From contig NC_031674.1 in the NCBI RefSeq assembly GCF_001640025.1, positions 434,001 to 498,000 of the forward strand: a stretch of 64,000 nt of DNA, read 5' to 3'. Under the pieces are notes generated by a model that had not been told where the DNA came from, did not search any database, and saw only the letters and a list, made by a program, of their open reading frames with translations. Below, one piece after another: positions 10,091 through 20,003 of this stretch. The translations under genes were made by a program, and so were the position numbers. Numbering within the stretch: the stretch's first letter is position 1; each line of letters opens with the position of its first letter. Origin of the DNA: Sugiyamaella lignohabitans. Its lineage: Eukaryota > Ascomycota > Dipodascomycetes > Dipodascales > Trichomonascaceae.

Positions 10091-11086
10091 TTAAGCTTGG
10101 AGAGCCAATTTGGCAAGCTCGAGAGCTCCTTCTCTGGTCTTGTGGCCACCAATGAATCCTGACACATGCGTGAAGACACAGCCTGGGACACCGGTGATTT
10201 CAGACATCTTTTCATCACGAGCTCCTCTCCATGGTTCAGGGAGAGGTTTACGAGACGTGAAAGAAGACGAAGATTGGGCAACTGCCTGGATTCGCCAGCC
10301 CTTGCCGTCAGAGTAAAGCACGTACAGCACTTCACCTTCTTTACCAAGCTCTTTCTCAATAGTGTACAAATGTTCCTTCCAAGGCACAAACGTGTCGAAC
10401 ACAACGATACGGCCCTCGGAACCGTACTGATCACGAGCGTCAAAAGCAGCTTGCACATGCTGCTTGGCTGGATACCAGCCCTTGCCGTAGTTCTCAACAA
10501 CACTGACAAAAGCAGTTCCCATGAGCTCTGATGCTTTAAGGAACTTGGCATCAAGAACCTCGTCTGTGTTAGGTTCGGTCCATAGAGGATTGAGCTTGCT
10601 AACTAGAGAGGGAAGTGTGATGCCTCCAGTACGATAGCTGGAGGGGGTGTCCTCGGGGTAGGCAGAAATACCGTTGTCGTTGGCATCAATTGCCTCAATA
10701 AACTCGTTGTAAATTTTGTTGTAAAGCACATCGATACTGGCATCATCTACACTGACCTCGGTGAGTTGAGCAATAATCTCTTTTCCAAAATGTTTGTAAA
10801 TAAGACCGGCAGAACTCAATCTGGTCTTATGTTCGTCGTCAAAAGTGTCGTTAAATTCCCGTTGGTGGTGATCAAAGTATTTTGGTGCCTCATACTTTCC
10901 ACCCACATCAACAATGATATCACAGGTTTCTAATTGCTCATTGTCACGCGATCTCAGTAATTCAGCGTCCTTGAATCGAGGGAGTAATCTCAGCATGTAA
11001 ACAGCCAGACTCTCGTCTGCATGGAAAGTACCACTGTGTGTTCCGATCTTCATTGTAGATTTAATTTTCTTGTCAACGTGGGTCAT
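10091..11086 (-). CDS. MYG1: MYG1 family exonuclease-like protein (UPF0160)
   Basis: From the ATG at 11086 the protein has 331 aa, against 338 aa in the yeast protein encoded by YER156C. The signature GTHSGTFHADE is at about residues 15-25 and a DHHQ motif at about 70, as in DHH-superfamily metal-dependent phosphoesterases. A C-terminal FIGGHKTREGALELA segment is also typical. Family knowledge: human MYG1 is a 3'-5' RNA exonuclease found in nucleus and mitochondria; the yeast role is little known. The open frame continues upstream to 11149 without any ATG, through a basic, amphipathic-looking stretch. Two later Met codons (MTHVDKK, then MKIG) are alternative starts. I chose the first ATG. Confidence 0.9.
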   Translation of the reverse strand: MTHVDKKIKSTMKIGTHSGTFHADESLAVYMLRLLPRFKDAELLRSRDNEQLETCDIIVDVGGKYEAPKYFDHHQREFNDTFDDEHKTRLSSAGLIYKHFGKEIIAQLTEVSVDDASIDVLYNKIYNEFIEAIDANDNGISAYPEDTPSSYRTGGITLPSLVSKLNPLWTEPNTDEVLDAKFLKASELMGTAFVSVVENYGKGWYPAKQHVQAAFDARDQYGSEGRIVVFDTFVPWKEHLYTIEKELGKEGEVLYVLYSDGKGWRIQAVAQSSSSFTSRKPLPEPWRGARDEKMSEITGVPGCVFTHVSGFIGGHKTREGALELAKLALQA

Positions 11087-11481
11087 AGTCTTAGACAACC
11101 GCGAGCCAAATAACAAGCGCCGAAATATCTTGTTTATATATATGTACAACAGACCTCAAAACTTAATGTGTTCTGATCAATCTTGCCTGATGAAAGTGAA
11201 AAATAATTATTTATTTTTTTGCATGATTTATGCGCGGCGTATGCAGCCCGATAAGATATGTTCACGATGTTCGTAATAGCACGAACGTGACTGGTGGGGT
11301 GTGCCTCCGGCGGCTGGGGCTCTGCCCCAGACCCCGTGGCTCCTCTCGCTGCGCTCGAGTCGTTTCTAGGGGTCCCGGAGCATCTCCTGCGAAGCAGGAG
11401 CCACGGGGTCTGGGGCAGCGCCCCAGCCGCCGGAGGCACGTCCCGGATGTGTCATGTAGAATAAATTAATAGATATAAAAG
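11087..11481. other. Intergenic region between MYG1 and DDL1
   Basis: Both neighbours are on the minus strand. The region carries the MYG1 promoter, an oriented GC foldback unit and the 3' end of DDL1. No additional gene is visible. Confidence 0.7.
11303..11437 (+). repeat. GC foldback unit, A-B1-spacer-B2-A', plus orientation
   Basis: The left half (11303-11362) has A plus B1. The right half (11384-11437) has B2 (TCCTGCGAAGCAGGAG) plus inverted A. The 21-bp spacer starts TTTC. The right hairpin carries a compensatory-looking variant, GGGGCAGCGCCCC. The whole unit could fold into one long cruciform or hairpin. Confidence 0.88.
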
Positions 11482-14151
11482 CTAGGAGGACTTGTTCTTT
11501 TTTCTAGCTCGGTACTGGGAGATGGTGTTATCAACGCCTTTGGCTCGTCCGCATTCTATAGCTACCATGCGGGCAAAGTCTTTCGAGTCCCAGTAGCCAG
11601 AGTGTGCCGTCAGCATCGACACGTACTGGGAGACGCTTTCCAGTGACACGGTTAGGGGAATGACCCAGTCGATTTGCCCGTTTTCATTTAACAGTATAAG
11701 TTTTTCTTCGCCACTTGACTCTTTTTCAAAATCTCGATCCTCGAGTTCTACAGTTTGTCCTGGCTTGGGCAGTTGAGCGTCGGTAGGGTTGGTCACGGGC
11801 TCGACTTCGACGTACTCGCTGTTTAGTGTGACTCCAGGAAGAAGTTCTTTCAAGGGCTTTGTTTTCTCGTCGAGAATTTGTACTTCAGCGTCTTCTTCGT
11901 CTGGCATCTGCTTTTCTTTCTCTTGTATAGTGATGTCCTTAGTCGACTCGTTCTTGGGAGAGCCCATAAATGGTATTCGCGAAGTCAGGGCATTGACCCA
12001 TCCAGCAGCGTCAGCAGCTTGTGCAACGATAAACGCTTTTTCACTGGGGAGTGTGGCTGTTTCAATTAGTGATACCTGTAATCGGTCGACAGTGGGGCCG
12101 ATGTAGTATGCTATAGGATCCGAGTAGTGGAGAATGTTGTATACATTTCGCACTGCAATACATCCATAAGGATACTTGTGGGTCGTGTCGCCCGGATCTA
12201 TCTTATTTTTGCGGTCATACAATTCTCTGGGGTGCAATTGTGCGTTCTCAAGAAGCAAGAAGAATCCTACAGGACTGCCGACGAGAAACAAATTGTGGAC
12301 ATTGAACTTCAAGGTTCGCTTCTTTTCTAGTTCTTCGGGCTTGCATTTCGTCACATCTGTAGGTTGGCTTGATAATAAGTCGACGGCAATTGAACTTCCC
12401 AATGAGTGACCAATGATATTTACTGTACCTCCAGACTTTTCAAATTCGGGGTTGATCTTAGTGAACAGTGAATAAACACGGTTTGCTTCTTGAGCTGCTG
12501 CATCTAATAGTAGCTTCTTGTGACGAGACATGTAGTACGGGATATCTAGCATCACGTCACTGATTAGGTTTCTAACTGATGGAATTGATTTCATGGTGAT
12601 GTCGCTCAGTGAGAATTCGGAATTCTTGGGTTTGTTCTCTGTTCCTTTCAAGTTCTCAAAATCGATGATTCGACGCCAGTTGATTGGTAAGGTGAGAATA
12701 TTTGTGTCTTCTTTAATATACTGCGATAGCTGTTGTGAGTCGACAAAATTCGACACTTGGATCCGGAACGAATTGATCGCATATGTAAAATTAAAACTCT
12801 CTACCCGCTCCGTCAGTTTCTGGCCGATTCCATGAAACACAAGAACCAATTGGGTAATTTTACGGGGTGCATACTCGTCACCATCTGATGGACGATCAGG
12901 AAGGTTCCTCAATGCTTTCCAATCTTGCCAAGAAAAGTGTCGCTGAACTGTAAACAGGGTTCCTGGTGGTGCTTTTCCAGCTACCAACGATGAAATGAGC
13001 TGAGCTGGCGAGGTGCTCGAAAATATGTACGGAATTGATACTGACGACGATGCCGAAAATATGTATGCCACTGGATACGACTCAGGACCGCTGGCTACAG
13101 AGCTGGCAATAGACGCAGCATCCGAGTTCACATCTTTTGCACCGTCTTCTTCCTTCGCTGTCTGGTCATTCTTCTCACTCTCACCTTTAGCTAGATCAAT
13201 ATCTTGACCCTTTTTATCGTTTGAATCTTCTTCTTCCTCTTCTTCTTTTTCTTCTTCTTCTTGCTCAGGTTGCAGCTCGTTCGCCGAGTCTCGCTTAAAT
13301 GTAGGTGCGAACACTACCTCTACTGACACATCCGATCTGCCATCAAAATAGGTAATTGGAGTTTTCAGTTTTGTCATGGCTTCAGGAACTGTAATGGCAG
13401 CTTCTAATTCTGCCAAGTAAGTAGAAGTCCAAGGTTTGATCTCTTGAAACGCTTCTTCTATAGCATCCTCCAAAGATGGTTCAATAGGAGTCAGCGATGT
13501 ACTGAAAAACCAGCTCGAGCAGTGAACATTATACGGACTGGTTAGTGGTGCCCAGTATATCGGAGTCATATCCATAGACTGTAGTGATACTTGATATAAT
13601 CGGTTACATCCAACTGGTACCGGCTCCTCTTCTTCCTCTAAAGGCTTGTTATACTCCTTGTTCAGCAATCTACAGTCGTAAGGGCTGAATGCCTGCCAAT
13701 TGAGATTTGGCGTAACTGAGCCAACAAGTGAAGTCACTGAAAATACCGGATAGCTAATTGACCCCTTTGCTGGAGTATTTTGGGATTCCTCGTCCTTTAG
13801 CGAGCCCGACGAAGGCCTCGGCTTGAGAGTATTACCACTGGTGCCATTGACAGGTGTACCCGTACTGACGGACCTTTCCCTCCCTCTGGATCGTAATGAT
13901 TCACTGAAATGAGCCCCGAATGTCGCTGGTGATTTTTCTCGACTTCTCCTGGGTGACTGGGTCGGTGTTCCCTGTGGTGGAGTGGCGGTGGCGGTCGGAA
14001 GAGGGGTACTTGGATCCTCTAACTCAACTGGCGAATCGTGGAAAAACCACAATTCCCTAGCAGGAGCCTCCTGCTCTACCATACTTCCGCTAATCAAAGT
14101 CGAGCTGTCTTGGCTCTCTACTTCGTTGCCAAGTTCTTCCTTAGAACCCAT
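11482..14151 (-). CDS. DDL1: DDHD-domain phospholipase, Ddl1-like
   Basis: From the first ATG (14151) the protein has 889 aa. A Ser/Pro-rich N-terminal region (about residues 40-110) precedes a conserved core with the lipase nucleophile motif GHSLG, Ser583. A DDHD-type C-terminal region follows, with the motif NILHYSDPIAYYIGP near residue 680. An acidic, Glu-rich tract lies at about 295-320. Family knowledge: S. cerevisiae Ddl1 (YOR022C, 715 aa) is a phospholipase A1-type enzyme linked to mitochondria that acts on cardiolipin and other phospholipids; mammalian relatives are DDHD1 and DDHD2. No transmembrane segment is evident. The extra length lies in the N-terminal and acidic linkers. It is divergent from ACL1 across a 1.85-kb gap. 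Confidence 0.88.
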   Translation of the reverse strand: MGSKEELGNEVESQDSSTLISGSMVEQEAPARELWFFHDSPVELEDPSTPLPTATATPPQGTPTQSPRRSREKSPATFGAHFSESLRSRGRERSVSTGTPVNGTSGNTLKPRPSSGSLKDEESQNTPAKGSISYPVFSVTSLVGSVTPNLNWQAFSPYDCRLLNKEYNKPLEEEEEPVPVGCNRLYQVSLQSMDMTPIYWAPLTSPYNVHCSSWFFSTSLTPIEPSLEDAIEEAFQEIKPWTSTYLAELEAAITVPEAMTKLKTPITYFDGRSDVSVEVVFAPTFKRDSANELQPEQEEEEKEEEEEEDSNDKKGQDIDLAKGESEKNDQTAKEEDGAKDVNSDAASIASSVASGPESYPVAYIFSASSSVSIPYIFSSTSPAQLISSLVAGKAPPGTLFTVQRHFSWQDWKALRNLPDRPSDGDEYAPRKITQLVLVFHGIGQKLTERVESFNFTYAINSFRIQVSNFVDSQQLSQYIKEDTNILTLPINWRRIIDFENLKGTENKPKNSEFSLSDITMKSIPSVRNLISDVMLDIPYYMSRHKKLLLDAAAQEANRVYSLFTKINPEFEKSGGTVNIIGHSLGSSIAVDLLSSQPTDVTKCKPEELEKKRTLKFNVHNLFLVGSPVGFFLLLENAQLHPRELYDRKNKIDPGDTTHKYPYGCIAVRNVYNILHYSDPIAYYIGPTVDRLQVSLIETATLPSEKAFIVAQAADAAGWVNALTSRIPFMGSPKNESTKDITIQEKEKQMPDEEDAEVQILDEKTKPLKELLPGVTLNSEYVEVEPVTNPTDAQLPKPGQTVELEDRDFEKESSGEEKLILLNENGQIDWVIPLTVSLESVSQYVSMLTAHSGYWDSKDFARMVAIECGRAKGVDNTISQYRARKKNKSS

Positions 14152-14310
14152 CCTATCACTCTCAATTGACACATGCAGAATCAATAGCAACTAGGATCAT
14201 ACATATCTGCTCGAGACCTCCAGTCCCTGTCATGCACCGGTGTCACGTGCTGGACTTGATAAAACTGGGGATGAGCGTTGAGGGTCCGCAGGACGCAGGG
14301 GGAGGGGCAT

Positions 14311-14370
14311 GCCTCCGGCGGCTGGGGCTCTGCCCCAGACCCCGTGGCTCCTCTCGCTGCGCTCGAGTCG
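14311..14370 (+). repeat. GC foldback half-element (A + B1), plus
   Basis: Solo copy with hairpin variant GGGGCTCTGCCCC followed by ACCCCGTGG. It is preceded by GGGGGAGGGG and followed by GTGAGGGGGG. Confidence 0.86.
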
Positions 14371-15323
14371 GGTGAGGGGGGTCCCCTGACAGTTGTTAGT
14401 TGAAGTTTGTTTGTGATAAGGAAATGAAAAGTCGATATATTAGCTCCTCCTGGTAGAAAGAGCTGTCTCAAGCCCACCATCTGGTCTGAAGTATGAGTAG
14501 TCTCTAAGTAGTTCTACAACTGCCATCTTAATTTCCTCTCTAATTTTTATACTTCCGCACGACCTCTACTGCAATCAAATAGTCCTGATCTACCGATAAA
14601 AACAACATCTAGCTTCATGAGAGGAATTCAACTGAAATAAGAATAACCCTATCTCTGTCTCCCCTGCATGAATATCGCCGATCAGCACATAAACCGTTAT
14701 TCTGTTAAACCGAGTAGCTCGTTCTCATGCCCAATATTTCGGAAATGAGCATGCTGTCTTAGTAGTCTCCAAACTATCCTCACACAGTTTCTACACTACA
14801 GATGCTAAATAATCCCTGACAATGTGATTTTATTTTCTCTCCTTTTGAATCCATTCCCACCTTTTAGTCTTATAATATCATTCCACATCCACACCCTCAT
14901 CTGCTTAAGCCAAGACCATAACATTCCTTACCTAAATGACGGCTCCTCTGATGTCGTCAAATCTCATATTGAAAGATATCATGGTGTTGAAACTACTAGA
15001 CCATCTCCGTATCTCTGATGACAGTCTCAGATTATATCAGACTTCATCAGTCACTGTTATCTTATCATGAACTGCCCTGTGGATCACATCAGCATCTTGT
15101 TTAACCCCACAACTTACGTAGAAAGTAAAATTGGTCTTATCTCCAAACCGTCAACCATCAGCGCATCTCGCAGCCAACATGCAACTGAATGATCCGCGAC
15201 CGACCCTGCTGATCCCGACATCTCAACTGAAACCCATCTCTCGATACCCTCCCAAAAACCCGCCATTTTCTTCTTCTGTTAAGACTATACTGCGACTCAG
15301 ATACTTCTCGAAGCTGGGGGGCC

Positions 15324-15384
15324 TGCCTCCGGCAACTGGGGCTCCGCCCCAGACCCCAATGCTCCTCTCGCTTCGCTCGAGTCG
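15324..15384 (+). repeat. GC foldback half-element (A + B1), plus
   Basis: Left copy of a head-to-head pair with 15475-15534. The A module has CCTCCGGCAAC instead of CCTCCGGCGGC, a sign of decay. Both modules are otherwise intact. Confidence 0.83.
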
Positions 15385-15474
15385 TTGCGTCGGGCACGGG
15401 CTCAAAAAATAGATAATCCGTGTTTTTGGAGCACAAAATAGCCCAAACTCGAGCTCCTGGGACCCCCAACGCAA

Positions 15475-15534
15475 CGACTCGAGCGAAGCGAGAGGAGCAG
15501 CGGGGTCTGGGGCGGAGCCCCAGCCGCCGGAGGC
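15475..15534 (-). repeat. GC foldback half-element (A + B1), minus
   Basis: Right copy of the pair with 15324-15384, separated by 90 bp. Both B ends are followed by the same bases TTGCG, which suggests that they share an origin or that TTGCG is part of the element. Confidence 0.85.
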
Positions 15535-15874
15535 AGGTCCCCCGCCCCCAGTCGGGGCTGTTACAGAGCCATTGGCCCCAGAAAAGGTCGAGAATTCGAA
15601 GACAGAGCCCTGGAGAACTGAGAGCTGGGATCGAGAGTCAGGGGTGGGTGAGGGGCATTTTCAGGGGTGACCCGAATCGGGGTGCGTCTACCCCTCTCTG
15701 GTGTCCCAACACCTGTCGGAAGTTGACCCCAACCGGACTCAGCATGCGCGTTTGGCTGTCCCAACTGCCAGCGCGGCTGCACACAGCCCACCGAGGGGCA
15801 CCCACAAATCTGTCATAATAGTCCGGTGTCGAGGAGGGGCATCAACAACCCCTCAGAGCCCGGGTTGCAGATGG

Positions 15875-15880
15875 TATATA
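15875..15880 (+). promoter_or_regulatory. TATA-like box upstream of ACL1
   Basis: A TATATA lies about 125 bp before the ACL1 start codon, followed by a T-rich leader. Spacing and position fit a yeast core promoter for a strongly expressed gene. No mapping data support it. Confidence 0.45.
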
Positions 15881-16003
15881 ACAGGTTGATCAGCCGGGAT
15901 TTTTCACGTTCCTTTTTTTTTGTTTTACATACATCCAAGTGGATTTATTAGAAAAGTCAATTGTTGATACAATTCAAATTGGTTTTTTTTCCAATCATCA
16001 ATA

Positions 16004-17929
16004 ATGTCTCTTAACGGTACTGCCCCTCCTGCTTATGAGCTGTTCTCTAACAAGACTCGTGCTTTTGTGTACGGTCTTCAACCTAGAGCTTGTCAAGGTA
16101 TGCTTGACTTTGATTTCATCTGTAAGAGAGATGTTCCCTCTGTTGCTGGTGTTATCTACCCCTTTGGTGGTCAATTCGTGACTAAAATGTACTGGGGTAC
16201 TAAGGAGACTTTGTTGCCAGTTTACCAACAAGTCGAGAAGGCTGCTGCTAAGCACCCCGAGGTCGATGTTGTTGTCAACTTCGCGTCTTCTCGTTCTGTT
16301 TACTCGTCTACCATGGAATTGCTCGAGTACCCTCAATTCAGAACCATTGCCATCATTGCTGAAGGTGTTCCTGAGAGAAGAGCCAGAGAAATCTTGTACA
16401 AGGCTCAAAAGAAGGGAGTCACTATTATTGGCCCTGCTACTGTCGGTGGTATCAAGCCCGGTTGTTTCAAGATCGGTAACACTGGTGGTATGATGGACAA
16501 CATTGTTGCTTCCAAGTTGTACAGACCCGGTTCGGTCGCTTATGTTTCCAAGTCCGGTGGTATGTCCAACGAACTTAACAACATCATTGCTCAGACTACC
16601 AACGGTGTCTACGAGGGTGTTGCTATTGGTGGTGATAGATACCCCGGTACCACCTTCATTGACCACATTCTCCGTTACCAAGCTGACCCCAACTGTAAAA
16701 TTATCGCTCTTTTGGGAGAAGTCGGTGGTGTTGAGGAGTACCGTGTTATCGAGGCCGTCAAGTCCGGTAAGATCACTAAGCCTATTGTGGCTTGGGCCAT
16801 TGGTACTTGTGCTTCTATGTTCAAGACTGAGGTTCAATTCGGCCATGCTGGTTCTATGGCCAACTCTGATTTGGAGACTGCCACTGCTAAGAACGCTGCT
16901 ATGAAGGCTGCAGGATTCCATGTTCCTGACACTTTTGAGGATTTCCCCGAGACCTTGGCTCAAGTTTATGAGACTTTGGTCAAGAAGGGAGTTATTGTTC
17001 CTCAACCCGAGCCCGAGGTGCCCAAGATCCCTATTGACTACTCTTGGGCCCAAGAATTGGGACTTATCAGAAAGCCTGCTGCTTTCATCTCGACCATTTC
17101 TGATGATCGTGGTCAAGAGCTTTTGTATGCTGGTATCCCTATTTCCGACGTTTTCAAGGACGATATTGGTATTGGAGGAGTCATGTCTCTTCTGTGGTTC
17201 AGACGTCGTCTGCCTGCCTATGCTTCTAAGTTCCTTGAGATGGTTCTTATGTTGACCGCAGACCACGGTCCTGCTGTGTCTGGAGCCATGAACACCATTA
17301 TCACCACCAGAGCCGGTAAGGACTTGATTTCATCGCTTGTTTCTGGTTTGTTGACTATTGGTACACGATTCGGAGGTGCTCTTGACGGTGCCGCTACCGA
17401 GTTCACTAATGCCTTTGACAAGGGTCTGTCGCCCCGTCAATTCGTCGATACCATGCGTAAGCAGAACAAGCTTATTCCCGGTATCGGCCACAAAGTCAAG
17501 TCTCGTAATAACCCGGATTTCCGTGTCGAGCTTGTCAAGGACTTTGTCAAGAAGAACTTCCCCTCGACCACTCTTCTCGACTATGCTCTAGCTGTTGAGG
17601 AGGTCACTACCTCGAAGAAGGACAACCTTATTCTCAACGTTGACGGTGCCATTGCCGTTTCTTTCATTGATCTCATGAGATCATCTGGTGCTTTCACCCC
17701 CGAGGAGGTCGACGAGTACCTCAAGAACGGCGTTCTTAACGGTCTCTTCGTGCTGGGCCGTTCCATCGGTCTCATTGCCCACCACCTCGACCAAAAGAGA
17801 CTCAAGACCGGTCTCTACAGACACCCCTGGGACGACATTACCTACCTCGTCGGCCAAGACGCCGTCAGCTCCGCCAACAAGCGTGTCGAGGTCGACGCCA
17901 AGGGCGTTTCCAAGGCCAAGTCCAAGTAA
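16004..17929 (+). CDS. ACL1: ATP-citrate lyase subunit 1
   Basis: The 641-aa single-exon protein matches the C-terminal part of animal ATP-citrate lyase, which ascomycetes encode as separate subunit 1. An N-terminal CoA-binding/ligase part (about residues 1-330) carries the phosphohistidine loop FGHAGS, with His281 as the catalytic residue. The C-terminal citrate-synthase-like citryl-CoA lyase module (about 340-620) includes [12 protein letters not shown] and GIGHKVKS. Family knowledge: with Acl2 it makes cytosolic acetyl-CoA and oxaloacetate from citrate, ATP and CoA, feeding lipid synthesis. S. cerevisiae lacks it, whereas oleaginous yeasts and filamentous fungi have it. Acl2 is not in this window. 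The strongly biased codon use (GGT, GCT, AAG) suggests high expression. Confidence 0.95.
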   Translation: MSLNGTAPPAYELFSNKTRAFVYGLQPRACQGMLDFDFICKRDVPSVAGVIYPFGGQFVTKMYWGTKETLLPVYQQVEKAAAKHPEVDVVVNFASSRSVYSSTMELLEYPQFRTIAIIAEGVPERRAREILYKAQKKGVTIIGPATVGGIKPGCFKIGNTGGMMDNIVASKLYRPGSVAYVSKSGGMSNELNNIIAQTTNGVYEGVAIGGDRYPGTTFIDHILRYQADPNCKIIALLGEVGGVEEYRVIEAVKSGKITKPIVAWAIGTCASMFKTEVQFGHAGSMANSDLETATAKNAAMKAAGFHVPDTFEDFPETLAQVYETLVKKGVIVPQPEPEVPKIPIDYSWAQELGLIRKPAAFISTISDDRGQELLYAGIPISDVFKDDIGIGGVMSLLWFRRRLPAYASKFLEMVLMLTADHGPAVSGAMNTIITTRAGKDLISSLVSGLLTIGTRFGGALDGAATEFTNAFDKGLSPRQFVDTMRKQNKLIPGIGHKVKSRNNPDFRVELVKDFVKKNFPSTTLLDYALAVEEVTTSKKDNLILNVDGAIAVSFIDLMRSSGAFTPEEVDEYLKNGVLNGLFVLGRSIGLIAHHLDQKRLKTGLYRHPWDDITYLVGQDAVSSANKRVEVDAKGVSKAKSK

Positions 17930-17977
17930 ACTCCTTTTTAATACACTAATCCTGTCTTGCTATCGATCTGGTGACAT

Positions 17978-18194
17978 GCCTCCGGCGGCTGGGGCTCCGC
18001 CCCAGACCCTGGTTGCTCCTGCTTCGCAGGAGTTTCGCTACTTTACACCTCCAGGGGGGACTGCCTCTGGCAGCTGGGGCTCCGCCCTGGCTGCTCCTCT
18101 CGCTTCGCTCGAGTCGTTTCCCCGACAAGTCCCGGCCATCTCCTGCGAAGCAGGAGCAACCAGGGTCTGGGGCGGAGCCCCAGCCGCCGGAGGC
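17978..18194. repeat. Cluster of three GC foldback half-elements
   Basis: Two plus-oriented copies (17978-18032, A plus B2; 18063-18116, a decayed A plus B1 missing part of the CAGACC junction) are followed by an inverted A plus B2 copy (18141-18194). The second and third form an oriented B1/B2 unit with a spacer starting TTTCCCCGAC. The first is an extra A/B2 half in tandem. The cluster fills the gap between the convergent ACL1 and GTR2 genes. Confidence 0.85.
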
Positions 18195-18243
18195 AGCGTC
18201 CCCCCACGAAGTGGCTCGGTTATATTACAGATTACAGGGTGGA

Positions 18244-19542
18244 TTATGCGGGATGGGGGTGGAGAGGGTCTTCGGCGTACACTCGGGTGAGTCCCTGGCG
18301 GAAGATCTCGACGTTGTAGTCGACGAGGGTCATTTTTTGGACCCCTTCGCTGCGGATCATGCCGACCAGTGCCAGTCCTCGGATCATTTGAGACAGGTAA
18401 AGAACCATGCCGTTGTGTAGTTTGGAGGTGCATTTGAGACCGGGTCCTTCTGGGGTTTGTGATGGACCAGAGCCGTTAGTGACGGCTGCAAGTCCAGGAC
18501 TGTTGTTGGACTCGGGGGTCTGTTGGGTCTGTGGTTGTTGTTGTTGTTGGGTGTATGACGGTTTATATAGCAGGTCGAGGTCCACAGCGACATCGATAAA
18601 GTCGGAACAGACTTGGTATGTTTCAACGTCTACAGGTGAAGAGTCAGTCGCTAGGTATATCTTGGAATTGACGTCGAAAAGGAACGCCTTTTCAATGCCT
18701 GAATGCTGACACAGGATATCCAGCAGGTTCTCAAGAACAGGCAGCTCAGGAACCAGTTTTTGAATGATACGTGAAAACGCTTCGTAGATAGAATGATCGA
18801 AGATACTGGTAAGATGAAACGCGATATTGACTCCTTCTAAATTCGCATCGACCAGCTCGTCCGTCACTCGCTGCATGATATCACGCTGGGTGTCGAGCCG
18901 GAAGTCGTCACTCAGTCCGTCCACTTTATGAATAAGCACCTCGAAATTAATGGCTGGATTGATTTTGAAAGCGTACTCGATAATTTGCTGGAGATTTTGT
19001 AATGCATATAAATATTCGTCCTGACTGTCAATAACATAAATCAGCGACCCTACCTGAGCAAAGATCCGTTCCGAGTCGTAACTGGGCTCAAACATATCCA
19101 ATTGTCCCGGCAGTTCCTGGACCGCGAAATTCACCAACGAATCAAACCTCTCATACGTCGGCTTCGCAGTACTCTCAATATATAAAGTTTCCAGTGGTTG
19201 CATGTTGTGAAAAACGACCTCGCAAATCGAGCTCTTGCCGCCCCTAGTCCGTTGGTTAGTAACCTGTTTCTGGTGGGGGCATGCCTCCGGCGGCTGGGGC
19301 TCCGCCCCAGACCCTGGCTGCTCCTCTCGCTTCGCTCGAGTCGTTGCGTCGACGAGTCCAGTCTCTCCTGCGAAGCAACCAGGGTCTGGGGCGGAGCCCC
19401 AGCCGCCGGAGGCACGGCCCACCCATCGAGTTCTGAAAAGTTCTCGGAAGAAGAACACCTACCGTCGCAGACCCATGAGCAGAATCATCGGCAGATCGTG
19501 TGCCGTCGCTACCAGCGACGTTTCCATGTTGTGGAAGTCCAT
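18244..19542 (-). CDS. GTR2: Gtr2, RagC/D-type small GTPase, two exons
   Basis: Exon 1 is 19542-19463 (26 codons plus 2 nt) and exon 2 is 19243-18244, giving 359 aa. The 219-nt intron has GTAGGT at its start and TACTAAC with CTAG at its end. Joining gives the P-loop GLRRGGKSS at residues 24-32, which the intron splits. The G4 motif HKVDG is at about residue 126, and the Rag-specific C-terminal half follows with FLFDVNSKIYLATDSSPVD. A Gln-rich insert sits near residue 260. Family knowledge: Gtr2 pairs with Gtr1 in the vacuolar EGO complex, which signals amino acid supply to TORC1. The intron contains a GC foldback unit. Divergent from TYW3. Confidence 0.94.
19283..19413 (+). repeat. GC foldback unit inside the GTR2 intron
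   Basis: Oriented unit with A plus B1 at 19283-19343 and a shortened B2 plus inverted A at 19365-19413. The B2 hairpin has lost its outer arm, leaving CTCCTGCGAAGCAACC. The spacer TTGCGTCGACGAG is almost the same as in the CDC25 intron unit. It occupies about 60% of the intron but leaves donor, branch point and acceptor untouched. Confidence 0.9.
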
Positions 19543-20003
19543 TGCAGCCCCCTATCGATCGTGAGTTTTGGTCTTTTGTCGGAGCTGAAAACAGCTCGAT
19601 TCCGGCTAGCAACTGAGGTCCGGGAAATAAATGGCTGCCGGTCACTGATCTGGCCAATTCCACTCTGATATTCAACGCCAATTGACTCAGATTCTCACTC
19701 TCGCGGGTCAGTCGCTATCTCCAGCTCTTGTTCGACTATCACTTCACTTCACGGGTCAAACGCGCTTCCGCGGCTACCGGGACTGCCTCCGGCGGCTGGG
19801 GCTCCGCCCCAGACCCTGGTAGCTCCTGCTTCGCAGGAGATTTCACGGAGCCCCCTCGGGGAAACGACTCGAGCGGAGCGAGAGGAGCAACCAGGGTCTG
19901 GGGCGGAGCCCCAGCCGCCGGAGGCAGAACCCCCCCTGAAGCACGGCTCGGTAGGGGGGTCCCTGCATGTGGAGATCATGAAAAAATCTGTGATGCTTCT
20001 CTT
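19543..20003. other. Divergent intergenic region GTR2 / TYW3
   Basis: 461 bp between two start codons, containing one minus-oriented GC foldback unit. An open frame continuous with TYW3 runs upstream to 19728, but it translates the element and starts with a repeat-like leader, so I treat it as untranslated. Confidence 0.65.
19784..19925 (-). repeat. GC foldback unit, minus orientation
   Basis: The left half (19784-19839) has A plus B2 and the right half (19865-19925) has B1 plus inverted A. Read on the minus strand, the spacer starts GTTTCCCCGAG, like the units at 18063-18194 and 20930-21069. It lies in the shared GTR2/TYW3 promoter. Confidence 0.88.

Larger units (their letters stand above)
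14152..16003. other. Divergent intergenic region DDL1 / ACL1
   Basis: 1.85 kb without a supportable gene. An AT-rich middle (about 14400-15250) is bounded by one GC half-element on the left and a head-to-head pair on the right. The last 460 bp are GC-rich and end in a TATA-like motif in the ACL1 promoter. ORFs at 15131-15900 are repeat readthrough. Confidence 0.7.

Noticed and set aside
16004..17266. Long minus-strand frame (422 codons) opposite ACL1, and similar long frames opposite DPS1 and RML2
   Set aside because: These are shadows caused by strong codon bias in highly expressed genes. They have no family motifs and conflict with clear sense-strand proteins.
19244..19458. Extension of GTR2 exon 2 frame upstream of its acceptor
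   Set aside because: It translates the intronic GC unit. A good donor, branch point and acceptor restore the P-loop when this segment is removed.
19728..20003. N-terminal extension of TYW3 in the same frame
   Set aside because: The extension translates both arms of a GC foldback unit. The family length and motifs are met from the ATG at 20004.
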